A stretch of DNA of 64,000 nt from Anaspis maculata (lineage: Eukaryota > Arthropoda > Insecta > Coleoptera > Scraptiidae). The stretch covers positions 126,483,050 to 126,547,049 of the forward strand of contig OX421961.1 of the NCBI GenBank assembly GCA_949128115.1. The letters are read 5' to 3'. Under the pieces are notes generated by a model, which searched no databases, was not told the DNA's origin, and saw nothing but the letters and a program-made list of their open reading frames with translations. Of the stretch, positions 10,615-20,262 are shown one piece after another (position 1 is the stretch's first letter; each line of letters opens with the position of its first letter). Made by a program: the position numbers and the translations under genes.

Positions 10615-11179
10615 CTAGTCTTCGTCGTATTCGGCGATCGCATCGTCAATCCATTTGCAGTAAGACGAGACTCTGGCGTAGACGTCCGGGTAGCCTTCGG
10701 CGCAGCCGACGCCCCACGACACGATCCCGATCTGTTTGAACTGGCCGTCGTCGTCCGTGAAGAGCGGTCCTCCGGAATCGCCGCGGCACACTCCGCTGCC
10801 TTCCTTGGTCGACGTGCAAATTTCCGAAGAAATTACTTTGGAAACGTTTTTCAGCTGCGACCTGCAGCTTTCGAAGCTGACCATGTGCAGCTCGACGAAG
10901 CTCAGGTCGTTGGGTACTTTTCCGTCTTCGGAATGTTGACCCCAACCGGCCAGGATGCAGTCTCCTTCTTCCTTCGAACGATCCGCGCAATTCAAGGATA
11001 TCCGCTTGACGTTTTCCGTTTCCTTCAGCTCGGTTTCGAGCATCAACAGCGCTACGTCATTGATCGTTTCTTCGGCATTGAACAGCGGATGGGCGATCTT
11101 ATCGATCACTTTTACGGTGACTCCTTCCGAGTCAAGATGTACGGTTCCAGCTTTGATCCTCAGAGACGTCACGTTAGCT
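10615..11179 (-). CDS. Secreted S1 (chymotrypsin-fold) serine protease, exon 3
   Basis: Seen: residues 64-250 of a 250-aa protein, after the acceptor TTTTTTTTAG. The exon holds the catalytic Asp104 in INDVALL and the nucleophile Ser198 in CRGDSGGPL. Conserved CILAGWG and IVSWGVGC, and six cysteines in family positions, follow the S1A fold. Residue 189 (chymotrypsin numbering), at the base of the S1 pocket, is Gly192, so this is not a trypsin. Residue 226 is Asp228 in GYPDVY. That Gly189/Asp226 pair is the arrangement I know from fiddler-crab collagenase (brachyurin), which has broad specificity. The stop codon at 10615-10617 nearly abuts the nardilysin stop on the other strand. Confidence 0.9.
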
Positions 11180-11236
11180 CTAAAAAAAACAATTAAATCA
11201 ATGTGAAATCGAAAATACTTGTTGCGAAAATTTCAC

Positions 11237-11387
11237 TTTTCAACACAATGTGCAGCGGTCAAAACGGTGTCGTTGTAAATCAACGATCCGCCGCAAGTGT
11301 GTTCTCCGTCTTTCTGGACGGAAACGACGAAAGGGAAGCGTCCTGCAGGAGCCTTGTTTTCCGATTCCGCCAGAGATCTGAAAACAC
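11237..11387 (-). CDS. Secreted S1 serine protease, exon 2 (catalytic His)
   Basis: Seen: residues 14-63. The exon lies between acceptor CCAACAG (phase 1) and a GTGAAA donor, with a 57-nt intron to exon 3 (11236-11180). [10 protein letters not shown] and [19 protein letters not shown] match the N-terminal half of the S1A fold, with catalytic His59. Odd: where other family members begin the mature chain with IVGG, this frame reads AESE, and there is no Arg/Lys-Ile junction. Activation by the usual Ile16-Asp194 salt bridge therefore looks impossible from this exon. Either activation differs or another 5' splice form supplies the junction. Confidence 0.85.
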
Positions 11388-11458
11388 CTGTTGGATTTGC
11401 AGATGTTCCATTAGGTTCCTCCGGTGTCTTGTTCATCAAGCCAAAACTGAATATTTAC

Positions 11459-11495
11459 CGTGCAACAGCAATAGAAGACACAATGCCAGCTTCAT
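11459..11495 (-). CDS. Secreted S1 serine protease, exon 1 (signal peptide)
   Basis: Inferred exon, too short for ordinary open-frame listing. ATG at 11495-11493 starts MKLALCLLLLLH, a short hydrophobic signal peptide, and stops at a GTAAAT donor in phase 1. This joins exactly in frame to exon 2 across a 71-nt intron (11458-11388). The three exons total 753 nt (250 codons plus stop), the normal length for a digestive-type S1 protease. A TATAATAA word on the - strand about 45 nt upstream (near 11541) could serve as a TATA element with a very short leader. Confidence 0.75.
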
Positions 11496-11842
11496 TGTCT
11501 TTGATCAATTAATGTGTAAAAATTTCAAGGAGTATTATTATAGTGCACCTATACCGATATGGATAGATGGTTTACTTTCTGCAGCTCGAAACTCAACGTG
11601 GGTTTGAATAATTTACATTCCATTACGTTGACGATAATTGTGTGGTTTATAACGCACGTTTGTGCAATTTTGTTTTCAAGTGCGGTTTCCAATAACTTAA
11701 TCAAACACGTGCGGTAACAGAAAAAACACATGTAAATTGCCCACCTTTCTTCTTGGAAACATTTTGGCATCGAGCCAGGTCAGGTGATGTTTATTTATAC
11801 AGGGTAGCATTAAACAATTCGCGTAGTGTGATACAACATGAT
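11496..11842. other. Upstream region of the serine protease
   Basis: No gene seen. On the - strand there are two TATA-like words, near 11541 and at about 11792-11799 (TATAAATA). Either could belong to the protease promoter. The nearer one fits the spacing to the ATG best. Confidence 0.35.
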
Positions 11843-12358
11843 TAGAGAGCGGATTTATATGCGGCAAAAAAGTCCAAAATATGCAGTTTATATGCGCTTA
11901 AAAAGTATCAAAATATGCGGTGAAAATGTTCAAATAGAGCAATATATGCGATTAAATATGTCATATAAGCTCCATAAATAGTGAAAAATACAACATTTAC
12001 ATGTAAAACCAACCAACCAACTTTGACCATATCAAAGTAAAAAAAAAAAATTTCTTCTTAAATTTTAAATTATTTTTTTCTTGAAATCAAAATATCGTGA
12101 TTTTCTCGCACATATAGATAAAATGGCAAAAATACTGACAAATATTCAGTTATGTGCAAAAATATGGACTAAATATGCGGCTATAAGCGATTATATGGAC
12201 TATCAATTTGTATGCGGTAAAAAGTCAAAATAATAAATTATATGCGAAATAAAACTTGGTATTTAGGTTCCTTATAGATGGAAACGTCAAGCTGCAAGTC
12301 GACAGTTGCATCCAACTCAGCGAATAAAACATGTAAAAAATTATAAATCCGCTCTCTA
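11843..12358. mobile_element. Non-autonomous hAT element (MITE), 516 bp
   Basis: Seen: terminal inverted repeats TAGAGAGCGGATTTATA at both ends and a perfect 8-bp target duplication AACATGAT (11835-11842 and 12359-12366). The ends fit the hAT pattern (YARNG) and duplication length. Inside each end the word TATGCG or ATATGCGG recurs several times, like the subterminal transposase-binding repeats of hAT elements. There is no open frame for a transposase. Confidence 0.93.
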
Positions 12359-12366
12359 AACATGAT

Positions 12367-12743
12367 TGTATTATGTATTCGCGAAAAGAACATGAGCCTC
12401 GTTATGAGTTCACAAAGAGTTCACAAGTTCACACGAGCCAGTCTCCTGGAAGGTATGCATTACCCGCATATTAGGTATGGAGGGTTGCATACCCTCTGAA
12501 AACGCGGAAATTACCGATGTTCTTGAAACGAATTGCATCGAATAAAAAAAAAGCACCGCTATTATAGGTAATTGAAAGATCCATCGAATGTGTCGCTCAA
12601 CCCCCAACTGTCATTTGAATTTTCCGAAAGGGTTGACATCCGGGCCATGTGAATGAAATGTGATTAATAGCACTTGAACGTCTTAGTTTGGGGGCATACA
12701 GTCAAAACAGGCTTGGCCGTGTGCAACTTCGTGAAGATATATA
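12367..12743. other. Spacer before the CAGGGTG palindrome
   Basis: No gene seen. The last 29 bases, ending GTGAAGATATATA, reappear inverted at 14169-14195, so they are half of an older inverted repeat into which the next element inserted. Confidence 0.5.
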
Positions 12744-13662
12744 CAGGGTGTCCGTTTTTCGAGACTAAGCATGGGTATCTCGCTTATCTTGAGAGATATC
12801 AAATCGGTTAAATCAGGAAAAAGTTGCGCATTTTCATGACGATCAATGATCCAAAAAGAAATTTGACGTATCGATTTTGGTTTTTGAGATATCGTGAGAA
12901 AACAGGAATTTGAATTTTTGTTTTTATTTTTTATTCAAAAAACGGTTAATGGTGGCCTTTTCTAATCTAGTTATTGCCAGGGCACTTTTTCAAGGGGAAT
13001 TCAAAGCTGCCAAAATCTTTATTCTAGCTTTCAAAACAACCGAGATACAACATTCAACTTTTTGCTCTAATGTGCGCCATATTGGATTTTGGTATTTTTG
13101 AATACGGTATTCTTTTCTGGTTAAAACGATGTGCCACATGTCAATGTTGAATAAATGTTTAACATTCACGTTTTTTTCATTGTCGGTGCAGTTTTTGTTT
13201 CCAAAGCACTATTTGAAAAATAAAAAAATAATTTTTTGCTCAAAAGCATAAATTCAACAGTGGCATGTGACGCATCGTTGTAACCAGAAAAAAATATTGT
13301 ATTCAAAAATGTCAAAATCCAATATGGCGCCTTATAGAGAAAAAAAGTTGAATGTCATATCTCGGTTGTTTTGAAAGTTAGAATGAAGATTTTGGCAACA
13401 ATGAATTCCCCTTGTAAAAGTGCCTCCACAATGTTTTAATTAGAAAAAGCTACCTTCAACCGTTTATCAAATAAAAAATAAAAACAAAAATTATGAATTT
13501 CTGTTTCTTCTCGATATCTCGAAAACTAAAACTGACAGGTCGAATATCTTCTTGGATCATTGACCGTCATGAAAATCCGCAACTTTTTTCTAATTTAACC
13601 GACTCTGTATCTCTAAAGATAAGCGAGATACCCTTGCTTAGCCTCGAAAAACGGACACCCTG
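12744..13662. mobile_element. TA-flanked foldback element, 919 bp, ends CAGGGTGTCCG
   Basis: Seen: the sequence is one long imperfect palindrome. CAGGGTGTCCGTTTTTCGAG at the left is mirrored by CTCGAAAAACGGACACCCTG at the right, and the arms remain complementary for about 440 bp (for instance CCATATTGGATTTTGGTATT against its complement near 13315). TA lies on each side (12742-12743 and 13663-13664). There is no open frame. TA duplication fits the Tc1/mariner order, but no transposase is present to prove it. Confidence 0.88.
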
Positions 13663-14394
13663 TAGAGATATGTCTGTCGATTGGGACATATCTCTATATA
13701 TCATGATACATTCACATTGACTGAAATGAAGATATTGACAAAAAACTGTTTCTTGAGCGCCATCTTTCCAATATGGCGGCCAAGACGGCCAATATACGAA
13801 GTGGGGAAGTGGAAATTCGGAAAGGGCACCTCAAGGTCTACAATACTGCCAAGTTTCAAAAATATCAGATAACCTTCAAAAAAGGCCGGAATTTAGCATA
13901 TCTTATTAAGACAATTTTGACAGTTTCCCAAAATGACGTTTGTGAATTCAGGTATGAAATAAAAAGAAAATTTTTTTGTCTAGAAAATGACGTGTCAGAT
14001 GTTGAAATCCGTTAAAGAGCAAACGAGCTACAGTCAGTTTTTTATTACCAGATGAAGTCCATTTTGGCGCCTCCACCATATTTGCCTGCAGTAAATGCCA
14101 ATATTCCACCAAAATTTTTCATAGTCCTTGATCCTTGATCCCACAGAAATCGATTCAGACATAACTCTATATATCTTCACGAAGCTGCACACGGCACGAC
14201 CTATGCCGTGCGCACCTATCACTATCTCTATCCTATGCCGTACTATCTCTTTTGGAAATAAAATCGAACTGGTTAAATGCCCAAAAAAAAACGTCTGTTG
14301 TGTTTTCATTGGGCGACCCTGTATTGTCTTTATACCAGTGGAATTAAGCTTGACGTTATTCTCCAGCTTTAGGCTTTTAAATGCACCGAATATA
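13663..14394. other. Remainder of an older inverted repeat
   Basis: GAGATATGTCTGTCGATT (from 13665) joined to the 12715-12743 flank gives a sequence that recurs inverted at 14145-14195. Near 14300-14325 lies a single unpaired element-like end (CGACCCTGTA). No coding feature is seen. Confidence 0.45.
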
Positions 14395-15745
14395 CACTTC
14401 TGGCCAAAATTAGCGGGTCAAGAAATTTTTGCCTCAAGTTTGATGTTGATTTTTTTCTGAACCGTTTGTCTGATTTGTCAATTTTTTTTTACATAGTAGG
14501 TTGATCCTTTGGGAATACAACCGTGATACAAATTGCCATTGGTAATTCAGTTTTGACTTTTTACTGGGTGACACAAAAATTCGGTGATTTTTAATCAAAA
14601 CTCTTAGCCCCTAGTTTTTTGTGTTAGCAACAACAGCAACTGTCATTTGATAGTCCACTGTAGCCTTATGTTTACTCGACATTTTATTTTTTACTTTGCG
14701 TCATTATCTTCATTATTGAAGGAGATATGCAATATTTTAGAAGAACATGCTAAAAAAAGGAAAATATAAAAAGGATAAGGAACGGATTCCAGAGAAACAG
14801 ATACCAACAAGAGTAATTCTGATAATTCCAATTGTCAAAGAAGTTATTCACCAAGATGCCTAGACAGCTTTCAGCCAGCCAAAAGCCCGGATCTTAATCC
14901 AATAGAGCATCTTTGGGATCAGCTAGGTAGACGCATCAGGAGTGCACCTCAGCCGCCAGTGAATCTGGAGCAACTGTCACAACTGCTTATTCAAGAATGG
15001 CATGACATTCCCAGCAAGACATACAAAACCTAATCAGTAGTATGCCACGAAGAGTAGAAGCATGAAGGAGAGCAAGGGGAAGAAACACACGTTACTGAAC
15101 TACGATTCGTTAATCACATTAATTAATTCAATTTATCATTATTAATTTGTTCATTATCCAATTGCTTACTGTTTTCTTTATTTTCAGAAGTAGATGGTCC
15201 CCGTCTTACTTTTGTTAGGAACTTTATTTGGTGATTTTTCAATGCAAAAATGTTAACCGGTCAATAAAAAACATGTTTTTGGTGAATAACTTCTTTGACA
15301 ATTGGAATTATCGGAAATATTCTTGTTGGTATCTGTTTTTCTGGAAACTGTTCCTTATCCGTTTTAAAATTTTTGACTTTTCAAAAAAAGCATGTTCTTC
15401 TAAAATATCGCATATCTCCTTTAATAATAGAGATAATGACGCAAAGTAAAAAAGAAAATGTCGAGTGAACATAAGGCTACAGTGGACTATCAAATGTCAG
15501 TTGCTGTTGTTGCTAACACAATCAGTTAGGGGCTAAGAGTTTTGATTAAATCACTGCATTTTTGTGTCACCCAGTATAAAGTCAAAACCGAGTTGTCGAT
15601 GGCAATTTCTATCACGGTTGTATTCCCAAAGAATCAACCTACTATGTAAAAAAAAATTTAGCCAAATCAGACAAACGGTTCAGAAAAAAATCTATATCAA
15701 ACTTGAGTCAAAAAGTTCTTGACCCGCTAATTTTGGCCAGAAGTG
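14395..15745 (+). mobile_element. Tc1-type relic with ~460-bp inverted terminal repeats
   Basis: Seen: ends CACTTCTGGCCAAAATTAGC and its complement, flanked by TA (14393-14394 and 15746-15747). The arms, 14395-14854 and 15280-15745, are nearly complementary throughout. Between them lies the tail of a Tc1-family transposase (listed separately). The long repeats may have arisen by duplication of one end, since most of the transposase is missing. Confidence 0.88.
14856..15066 (+). pseudogene. C-terminal fragment of a Tc1-family transposase
   Basis: Translation gives PAKSPDLNPIEHLWDQLGRR, containing the final catalytic acid of the DD34E Tc1 transposase (the Glu of NPIEHLW). It continues through NLEQLSQLLIQEWHDIP. 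A 1-nt deletion near 15012 shifts the frame. The expected DIQNLISSMPRRVEA continues in another frame. Only about 65 of roughly 340 residues remain. Confidence 0.88.
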
Positions 15746-15747
15746 TA

Positions 15748-16589
15748 GTTGTAATCTGGTGTTTTGATTATGCACTCATGTTAACATTTCCATGGCTAAA
15801 TTTTAGGTTAACTTGAGGAGGTTTCATTAACTGCGGCACCACAATATCATCTCTTGGACCCTATTTTATTCATTTTGCCCTTGAAGGATGTCATTATTGT
15901 TTCCCTGCATTTTTTGTGAAATGTGAAATCAAATTTTGAAGCCCTGTTCAAGAACTTACCTGCTATCAGATTCCGAAGAATACAATTTCTTTTGCAGCGA
16001 AGAAAATTATGACTTCCCAAACTCTTCCCCTGACAAAATGAAATGAAATTTTCAATTTTTCCTTTTGATGGACAGGATTACCTAATATGGATTGTTCTGG
16101 TTGTATGTGTATGAACATTTATCTGGTAAGTTTTCCGGTCCAAATCGAACAATTTTAACGAGCTCAGGCGCCACAGAGTTGCACATTTTGACCCCATTCT
16201 TTTCAATTTAGTTTTTGAGCGCTCACCATTATTCCCCTTCTTTTCTATTTGATTTGGAATCATGTTTCGTCTTATTCAAAAGTGGCTTTTTTAAAACAAA
16301 ATTTTAGTATTCCAGTACAGTGGAGCGAACAGAATGTCTTACATACATTTTTTTGTTATTGTGAAAAAAAAGTTACAAGGTCTTGGTTCATTGTGATTAT
16401 GACTTGAGAAGACTCAATCCCTGCTGGCTTCATGATAAATATACTACTTGAGAACTCCTCTATTGCTGTCACTTTTTTTTGAATAACAAAAACTTTGACG
16501 TACGAAATGCCGTGCTCTTCGATGTACCTGTTAATTTTTGAAAAGTTTGGCTAATTTTTCTATCTTATTTATGAATTAGTGGAATATAA
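15748..16589. other. AT-rich spacer
   Basis: I see no gene, terminal repeat or tandem array here. Confidence 0.4.
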
Positions 16590-16591
16590 TA

Positions 16592-16932
16592 CAGGGTGTC
16601 ACACTTTTTTGTCAATATTTTAGGAGATGGTAGAGCACAAAAAAATAGTACTCTCGCCGAAAAAAAAATAAAATAAAATAAAATTCACATATGTGACAAA
16701 AGCCAATGTGACCAGCTTGTGGGTATGCATTAACGTACTTTGTGTAGCAAATTTGGTGGAAATCCAAAGATAAAATTTGGAATTATACCAAAAGAACCAT
16801 TTTCAAAACTCAACTTTCGAACCCTCTATCTCCGTTATAATGCGTTTCCGATATGAATTTTTTAAGAAAGTCCACTTATTTTCCATGCTCTACCATCTCC
16901 TAAAATATTGATCGAAAAAGTGCAACACCCTG
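16592..16932. mobile_element. TA-flanked foldback MITE, 341 bp
   Basis: Seen: CAGGGTGTCACACTTTTTTG at the left is mirrored at the right by AAAAAGTGCAACACCCTG. The arms continue through ATATTTTAGGAGATGGTAGA and its complement. TA is present on both sides (16590-16591, 16933-16934). It is non-coding, and its end type is shared with the 12744 and 57583 elements. Confidence 0.88.
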
Positions 16933-16934
16933 TA

Positions 16935-18103
16935 CAAAGTGTCTCAATATTCGCGCTTTCAGAGCCCAGGACAGTTTACGGAAACACTTGAAAATGTCCA
17001 GAAATCTAATAATAAGAAGGGGGGTCGACGGGATGTCCTTCAAGCCCTTCTAGTTTGTTTATTGCAAAGATTTATTGTTCACTGCAAAGATGCAGTGATT
17101 CGCTGGTAGCAAAGTTCAGGATTGAAAATTTCAACTACTGGGTGCGTACCAGATTTCCATTTTCTATACAGGGTGAGTCATGAAATCAACCAATTTGTCC
17201 GAAAGAAACACTCCATTTGAACAAAACCGTTGATCTTCTGCTCGACATCGGTTGAGGGACCAACTGATGTAAATTCACAGCGAGAGTGAGCACATCGGCT
17301 AAGGCGAGCAAAGCGATATCTAAGCCCGAGAATTTATCTGACGTGTATTTAGTAGTAGGTATGCAGTAATAAACAACATTATGAGTTGAAACGTTCGTCT
17401 AATGCAAATTCCTAGCAATATCATTCAACGAGCGTGTAATCATTGCTATTGCTCAAGATGCGGTTTGCAGAAACGAGCCATGACGAGTGTCGAGTGTCGT
17501 GAAGCATCCGGTGTATAATGGCCATTACACGAAAGTAGAATACTATGCTTTATTCAACTGGTGAAGTATTGTATGTTATGTTTACAGTTATGAGCACCTA
17601 CATTATTCAATAGCCCATTGAATAATAGTATATTATTACACGTGTAATGAGCCCTGTTACTCAAAAAGTGAGAGAATAATACTGTGCTTTATCTACGACA
17701 TCACTCGTAGTTTTTACAGAAATTTCCTTTTGCAGGTTGCAAAATTGCTACATTTTATGATAATCAATTTGACAAATAGCGCTCCGTTTCCATGACCTCA
17801 TACTGGCATTTTTCTGATTGGTCCCAATCAGTGATCTTCCATTTCCAGTTATTACTAAAGGGGCAGGGCTTCGGTTCAATACTCACTGGCCGTGAGTAGA
17901 TAAAACATTTAATTCAATTAGGACGTTGTGAAGTTTTTTATGTCTCAGTTTGCTTTTGGGAGCTTTGAATAAAATAGCCAAACCGTCGAAGAATTTGTGT
18001 TCGTTTTTATGTTTTGGGGAATAACATTTTTATTCTGCTGTATTAGTTAACGACTGCTTTAATAGTTTCTCACTGACGGTTTCTATCTACGAGATAAAAT
18101 CAC
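16935..18103. other. Spacer with an isolated element end
   Basis: At 17165 TATACAGGGTGAGTCATG looks like the left end of another TA-CAGGGTG element, but I find no matching right end. Around 17500-17700 several AATAATACTNTGCTTTATNC words lie in opposite orientations. No gene is seen. Confidence 0.4.
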
Positions 18104-18984
18104 CAGGGCCGGGCCTAGCAGGCGTGCAGTGCGTGCCTGCACGCAGGCGGCAAATCATAGGGGCGCAATATACAGGATGGAAACTTAAATCTGTGTAAAT
18201 TCAGTAATTCAATAATAAAAAACATTTCACCAAAAACCTCGGACAAGTCGAGTGTTAAAATGCCATATTTTGATATCAATTCCGTGACCTTGACAATGCC
18301 AGGGGCGGCGCAAGGGACAGAAGCTCATTTTATCTAACCTAGAAAAACGATTGAAATCCTACCCTGCCTCACAAAAAAAAATGTGCAGCGTTTAGAAGGT
18401 CAGTGTTCCTATATCAATAAGGTGGCATTTTCTTGAAATCTGAAGCAAGTACCATCTGTTGAGCCATCTTAGCTTTTAACACATACTGATAATGTGACCT
18501 ATTGACCTTGACAACACCAATGGCGGCGAAATGGGAAGAAAGTGCCACCTTTTTGATAGGAACCGTGATGCTGACTTTTGAACGCCGCAGTTTTTTGTGG
18601 GGCAAGATCTCAATTGTTTTTATAGGTTAGATAGAGAATCAAACGAAGATAAACATAGTTTTTTTGGCCTCCCATTGTACTTATTTGAGAAAATTGGGCT
18701 CCCGCACCTTGCGCCGCCCCTGGCATTGTCTAGGTCACGTAACTAATACCAAAATGTGGCATTTTGAATTTAAAAATCGACCTGTCCGAGGTTTTTTGTG
18801 AAATGTTTTTGGTTATTGAATTACTGAATTCAAACAGGCTAAAGTCTCCCACCCTGTATAAAGTTGAATTTCAAATGATTCTTTTCATTCCCGTATTTGG
18901 GGGAGGAGGGTCTCCACTGCCTGTGAGGGGGGGCGGCAATTTTTCGCTGGCACGCAGACGGCAAATAGGCCAGGCCCGGCCCTG
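18104..18984. mobile_element. hAT-type MITE carrying a nested palindrome, 881 bp in all
   Basis: Seen: ends CAGGGCCGGGCCT and AGGCCCGGCCCTG with a perfect 8-bp target duplication AAAATCAC (18096-18103 and 18985-18992). Only about 195 bp belong to this outer element. The rest, 18173-18856, is a separate palindrome flanked by TA. Confidence 0.92.
18173..18856. mobile_element. TA-flanked palindrome nested in the hAT MITE, 684 bp
   Basis: CAGGATGGAAACTT at the left is mirrored by the complement of CAGGGTGGGAGACTTT at the right, with TA on both sides (18171-18172, 18857-18858). The arms run through AATTCAGTAATTCAATAA, AACATTTCAC and CAGGGGCGGCGCAAGG. The ORF at 18414-18605 is part of the arms and is not a gene. 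Confidence 0.85.
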
Positions 18985-18992
18985 AAAATCAC

Positions 18993-19580
18993 TGTATATG
19001 TATGTAAAAATTGAATAAAACTATCAATAATCTTTTGCGTTTAATGTTTAATGATAAAGGCTGATATTATTAGGTACCTATTCCGTATTTATGTTGATGT
19101 TTGATGTTCGTCGAGTCAGCATGCGTTCACCGTTGACCAAACTAGGATTTCTCAGTCGCAAACACTGGAGCTCTGATGCACGGCCGCAAAAGCTGGATTT
19201 TTAACATCTAATGTGCAAATTATAAAAGACACGTAGGTTTATCCTGTTCACGATGTTTATTCACTTATGTCACTTTTTGAACTAATCGTGCGTGCTTACG
19301 TTGAAGGATGTGATGACCACAATCCCAATCCAGTAAAAGATGTATGTACTGAAGAAGACCTAACCTGACCCAATGAAATTTTTTTTTCTAAGAATGTACC
19401 GCGACCAAATCAAAAAGTGACACTCGAAGTGACATAACAGTACATCGTGGACTAGATATAGGTATTCTGGAAAAACAAACGGCAGTCTGGCAGAAATCGA
19501 CACGATTTCGTTGGAAATTTAAAATTTACACTCATCACTATGGCGGTTGTTTCGTGACTGTATAAGCCGGTAGTAGATAA
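18993..19580. other. Spacer
   Basis: AT-rich. No gene, tandem repeat or terminal repeat is recognised. Confidence 0.4.
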
Positions 19581-20069
19581 TGTTACGAGCGGCGATCTCG
19601 TACATATTGGTGAACACTCGATGTTTCTGGATCTTTCCATTATTAGATCGCAGTGTAGAAGTCTGGAGCGAGTGTATGTGAAACTGAAGGTAGACTTCAA
19701 GCTCGATCAAGAAAGATCTGTCCATTTTGGCGGAGGCGCCGCTCATACCCCGGCAGAATTATACGGGTAAAGTGTACGATTATTCAGGAATGATCTAGAA
19801 ACCGTATATGCCGAGCCGCTATGGAAATTTCTGGATGTAGACAGAAAGCTCGAGAACGCTGCTCGAAGGCCTTATATAAGGCGTCAGCCGGGAGCTCGCG
19901 GCAGTATTGAATTGGATAGCGAGCGATAAACAAGCGAAGTACCTGCGATATAATTCCAAGTGGATATTTGTTGGCGTTATTCATTGTAGTAGTACGCAGA
20001 AATAAACAGTGTGTGTTTTAAAACAATCGTCTCAATTATATTCTAACCCGTACGCGAAATATCATAACA
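19581..20069 (+). mobile_element. Probable solo LTR of a Ty3/gypsy-type element, 489 bp
   Basis: Seen: it begins TGTTACGAGC and ends ATCATAACA, i.e. TG...CA with the 5-bp inverted ends TGTTA/TAACA. A TATATAAGG box lies at 19873 and AATAAA at 20001, in the order and spacing of a promoter-polyadenylation LTR. No internal element follows. I do not see an exact target duplication (GATAA against ATATT), so the boundaries may be off by a few bases or the flanks have changed. Confidence 0.65.
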
Positions 20070-20087
20070 ATATTCATGGGCTGTCGA

Positions 20088-20254
20088 CAGTGGCGTAACT
20101 AGAAGTGTCCGATGGGGGGGGGTCACGACTGAAAAAATCTGCGAGAATGCGAGCAAAGCAAACAAAAAAACGCCGCATTTGGAAAATTTTGAGGAAATTC
20201 GATGGCCAATGGGGGGGGGGTTGACCCCGAAACCCCCCCCTAGTTACGCCACTG
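20088..20254. mobile_element. Short hAT MITE, 167 bp, ends CAGTGGCGTAACTAG
   Basis: Seen: perfect 15-bp inverted ends CAGTGGCGTAACTAG / CTAGTTACGCCACTG and a perfect 8-bp target duplication GCTGTCGA (20080-20087 and 20255-20262). The interior has G- and C-homopolymer runs that also pair with each other. A related end appears at 63853. Confidence 0.95.
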
Positions 20255-20262
20255 GCTGTCGA

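Noticed and set aside
17160..17180. TACAGGGTGAGTCATG as a complete foldback element
   Set aside because: Only one end is visible. No mirrored partner was found in the next few kilobases.
18716..18728. GCATTGTC / GACAATGC flanking CAGGGGCGGCGC as a target duplication of a third nested hAT element
   Set aside because: The two flanks are inverted, not direct, as expected for arms of the surrounding palindrome.
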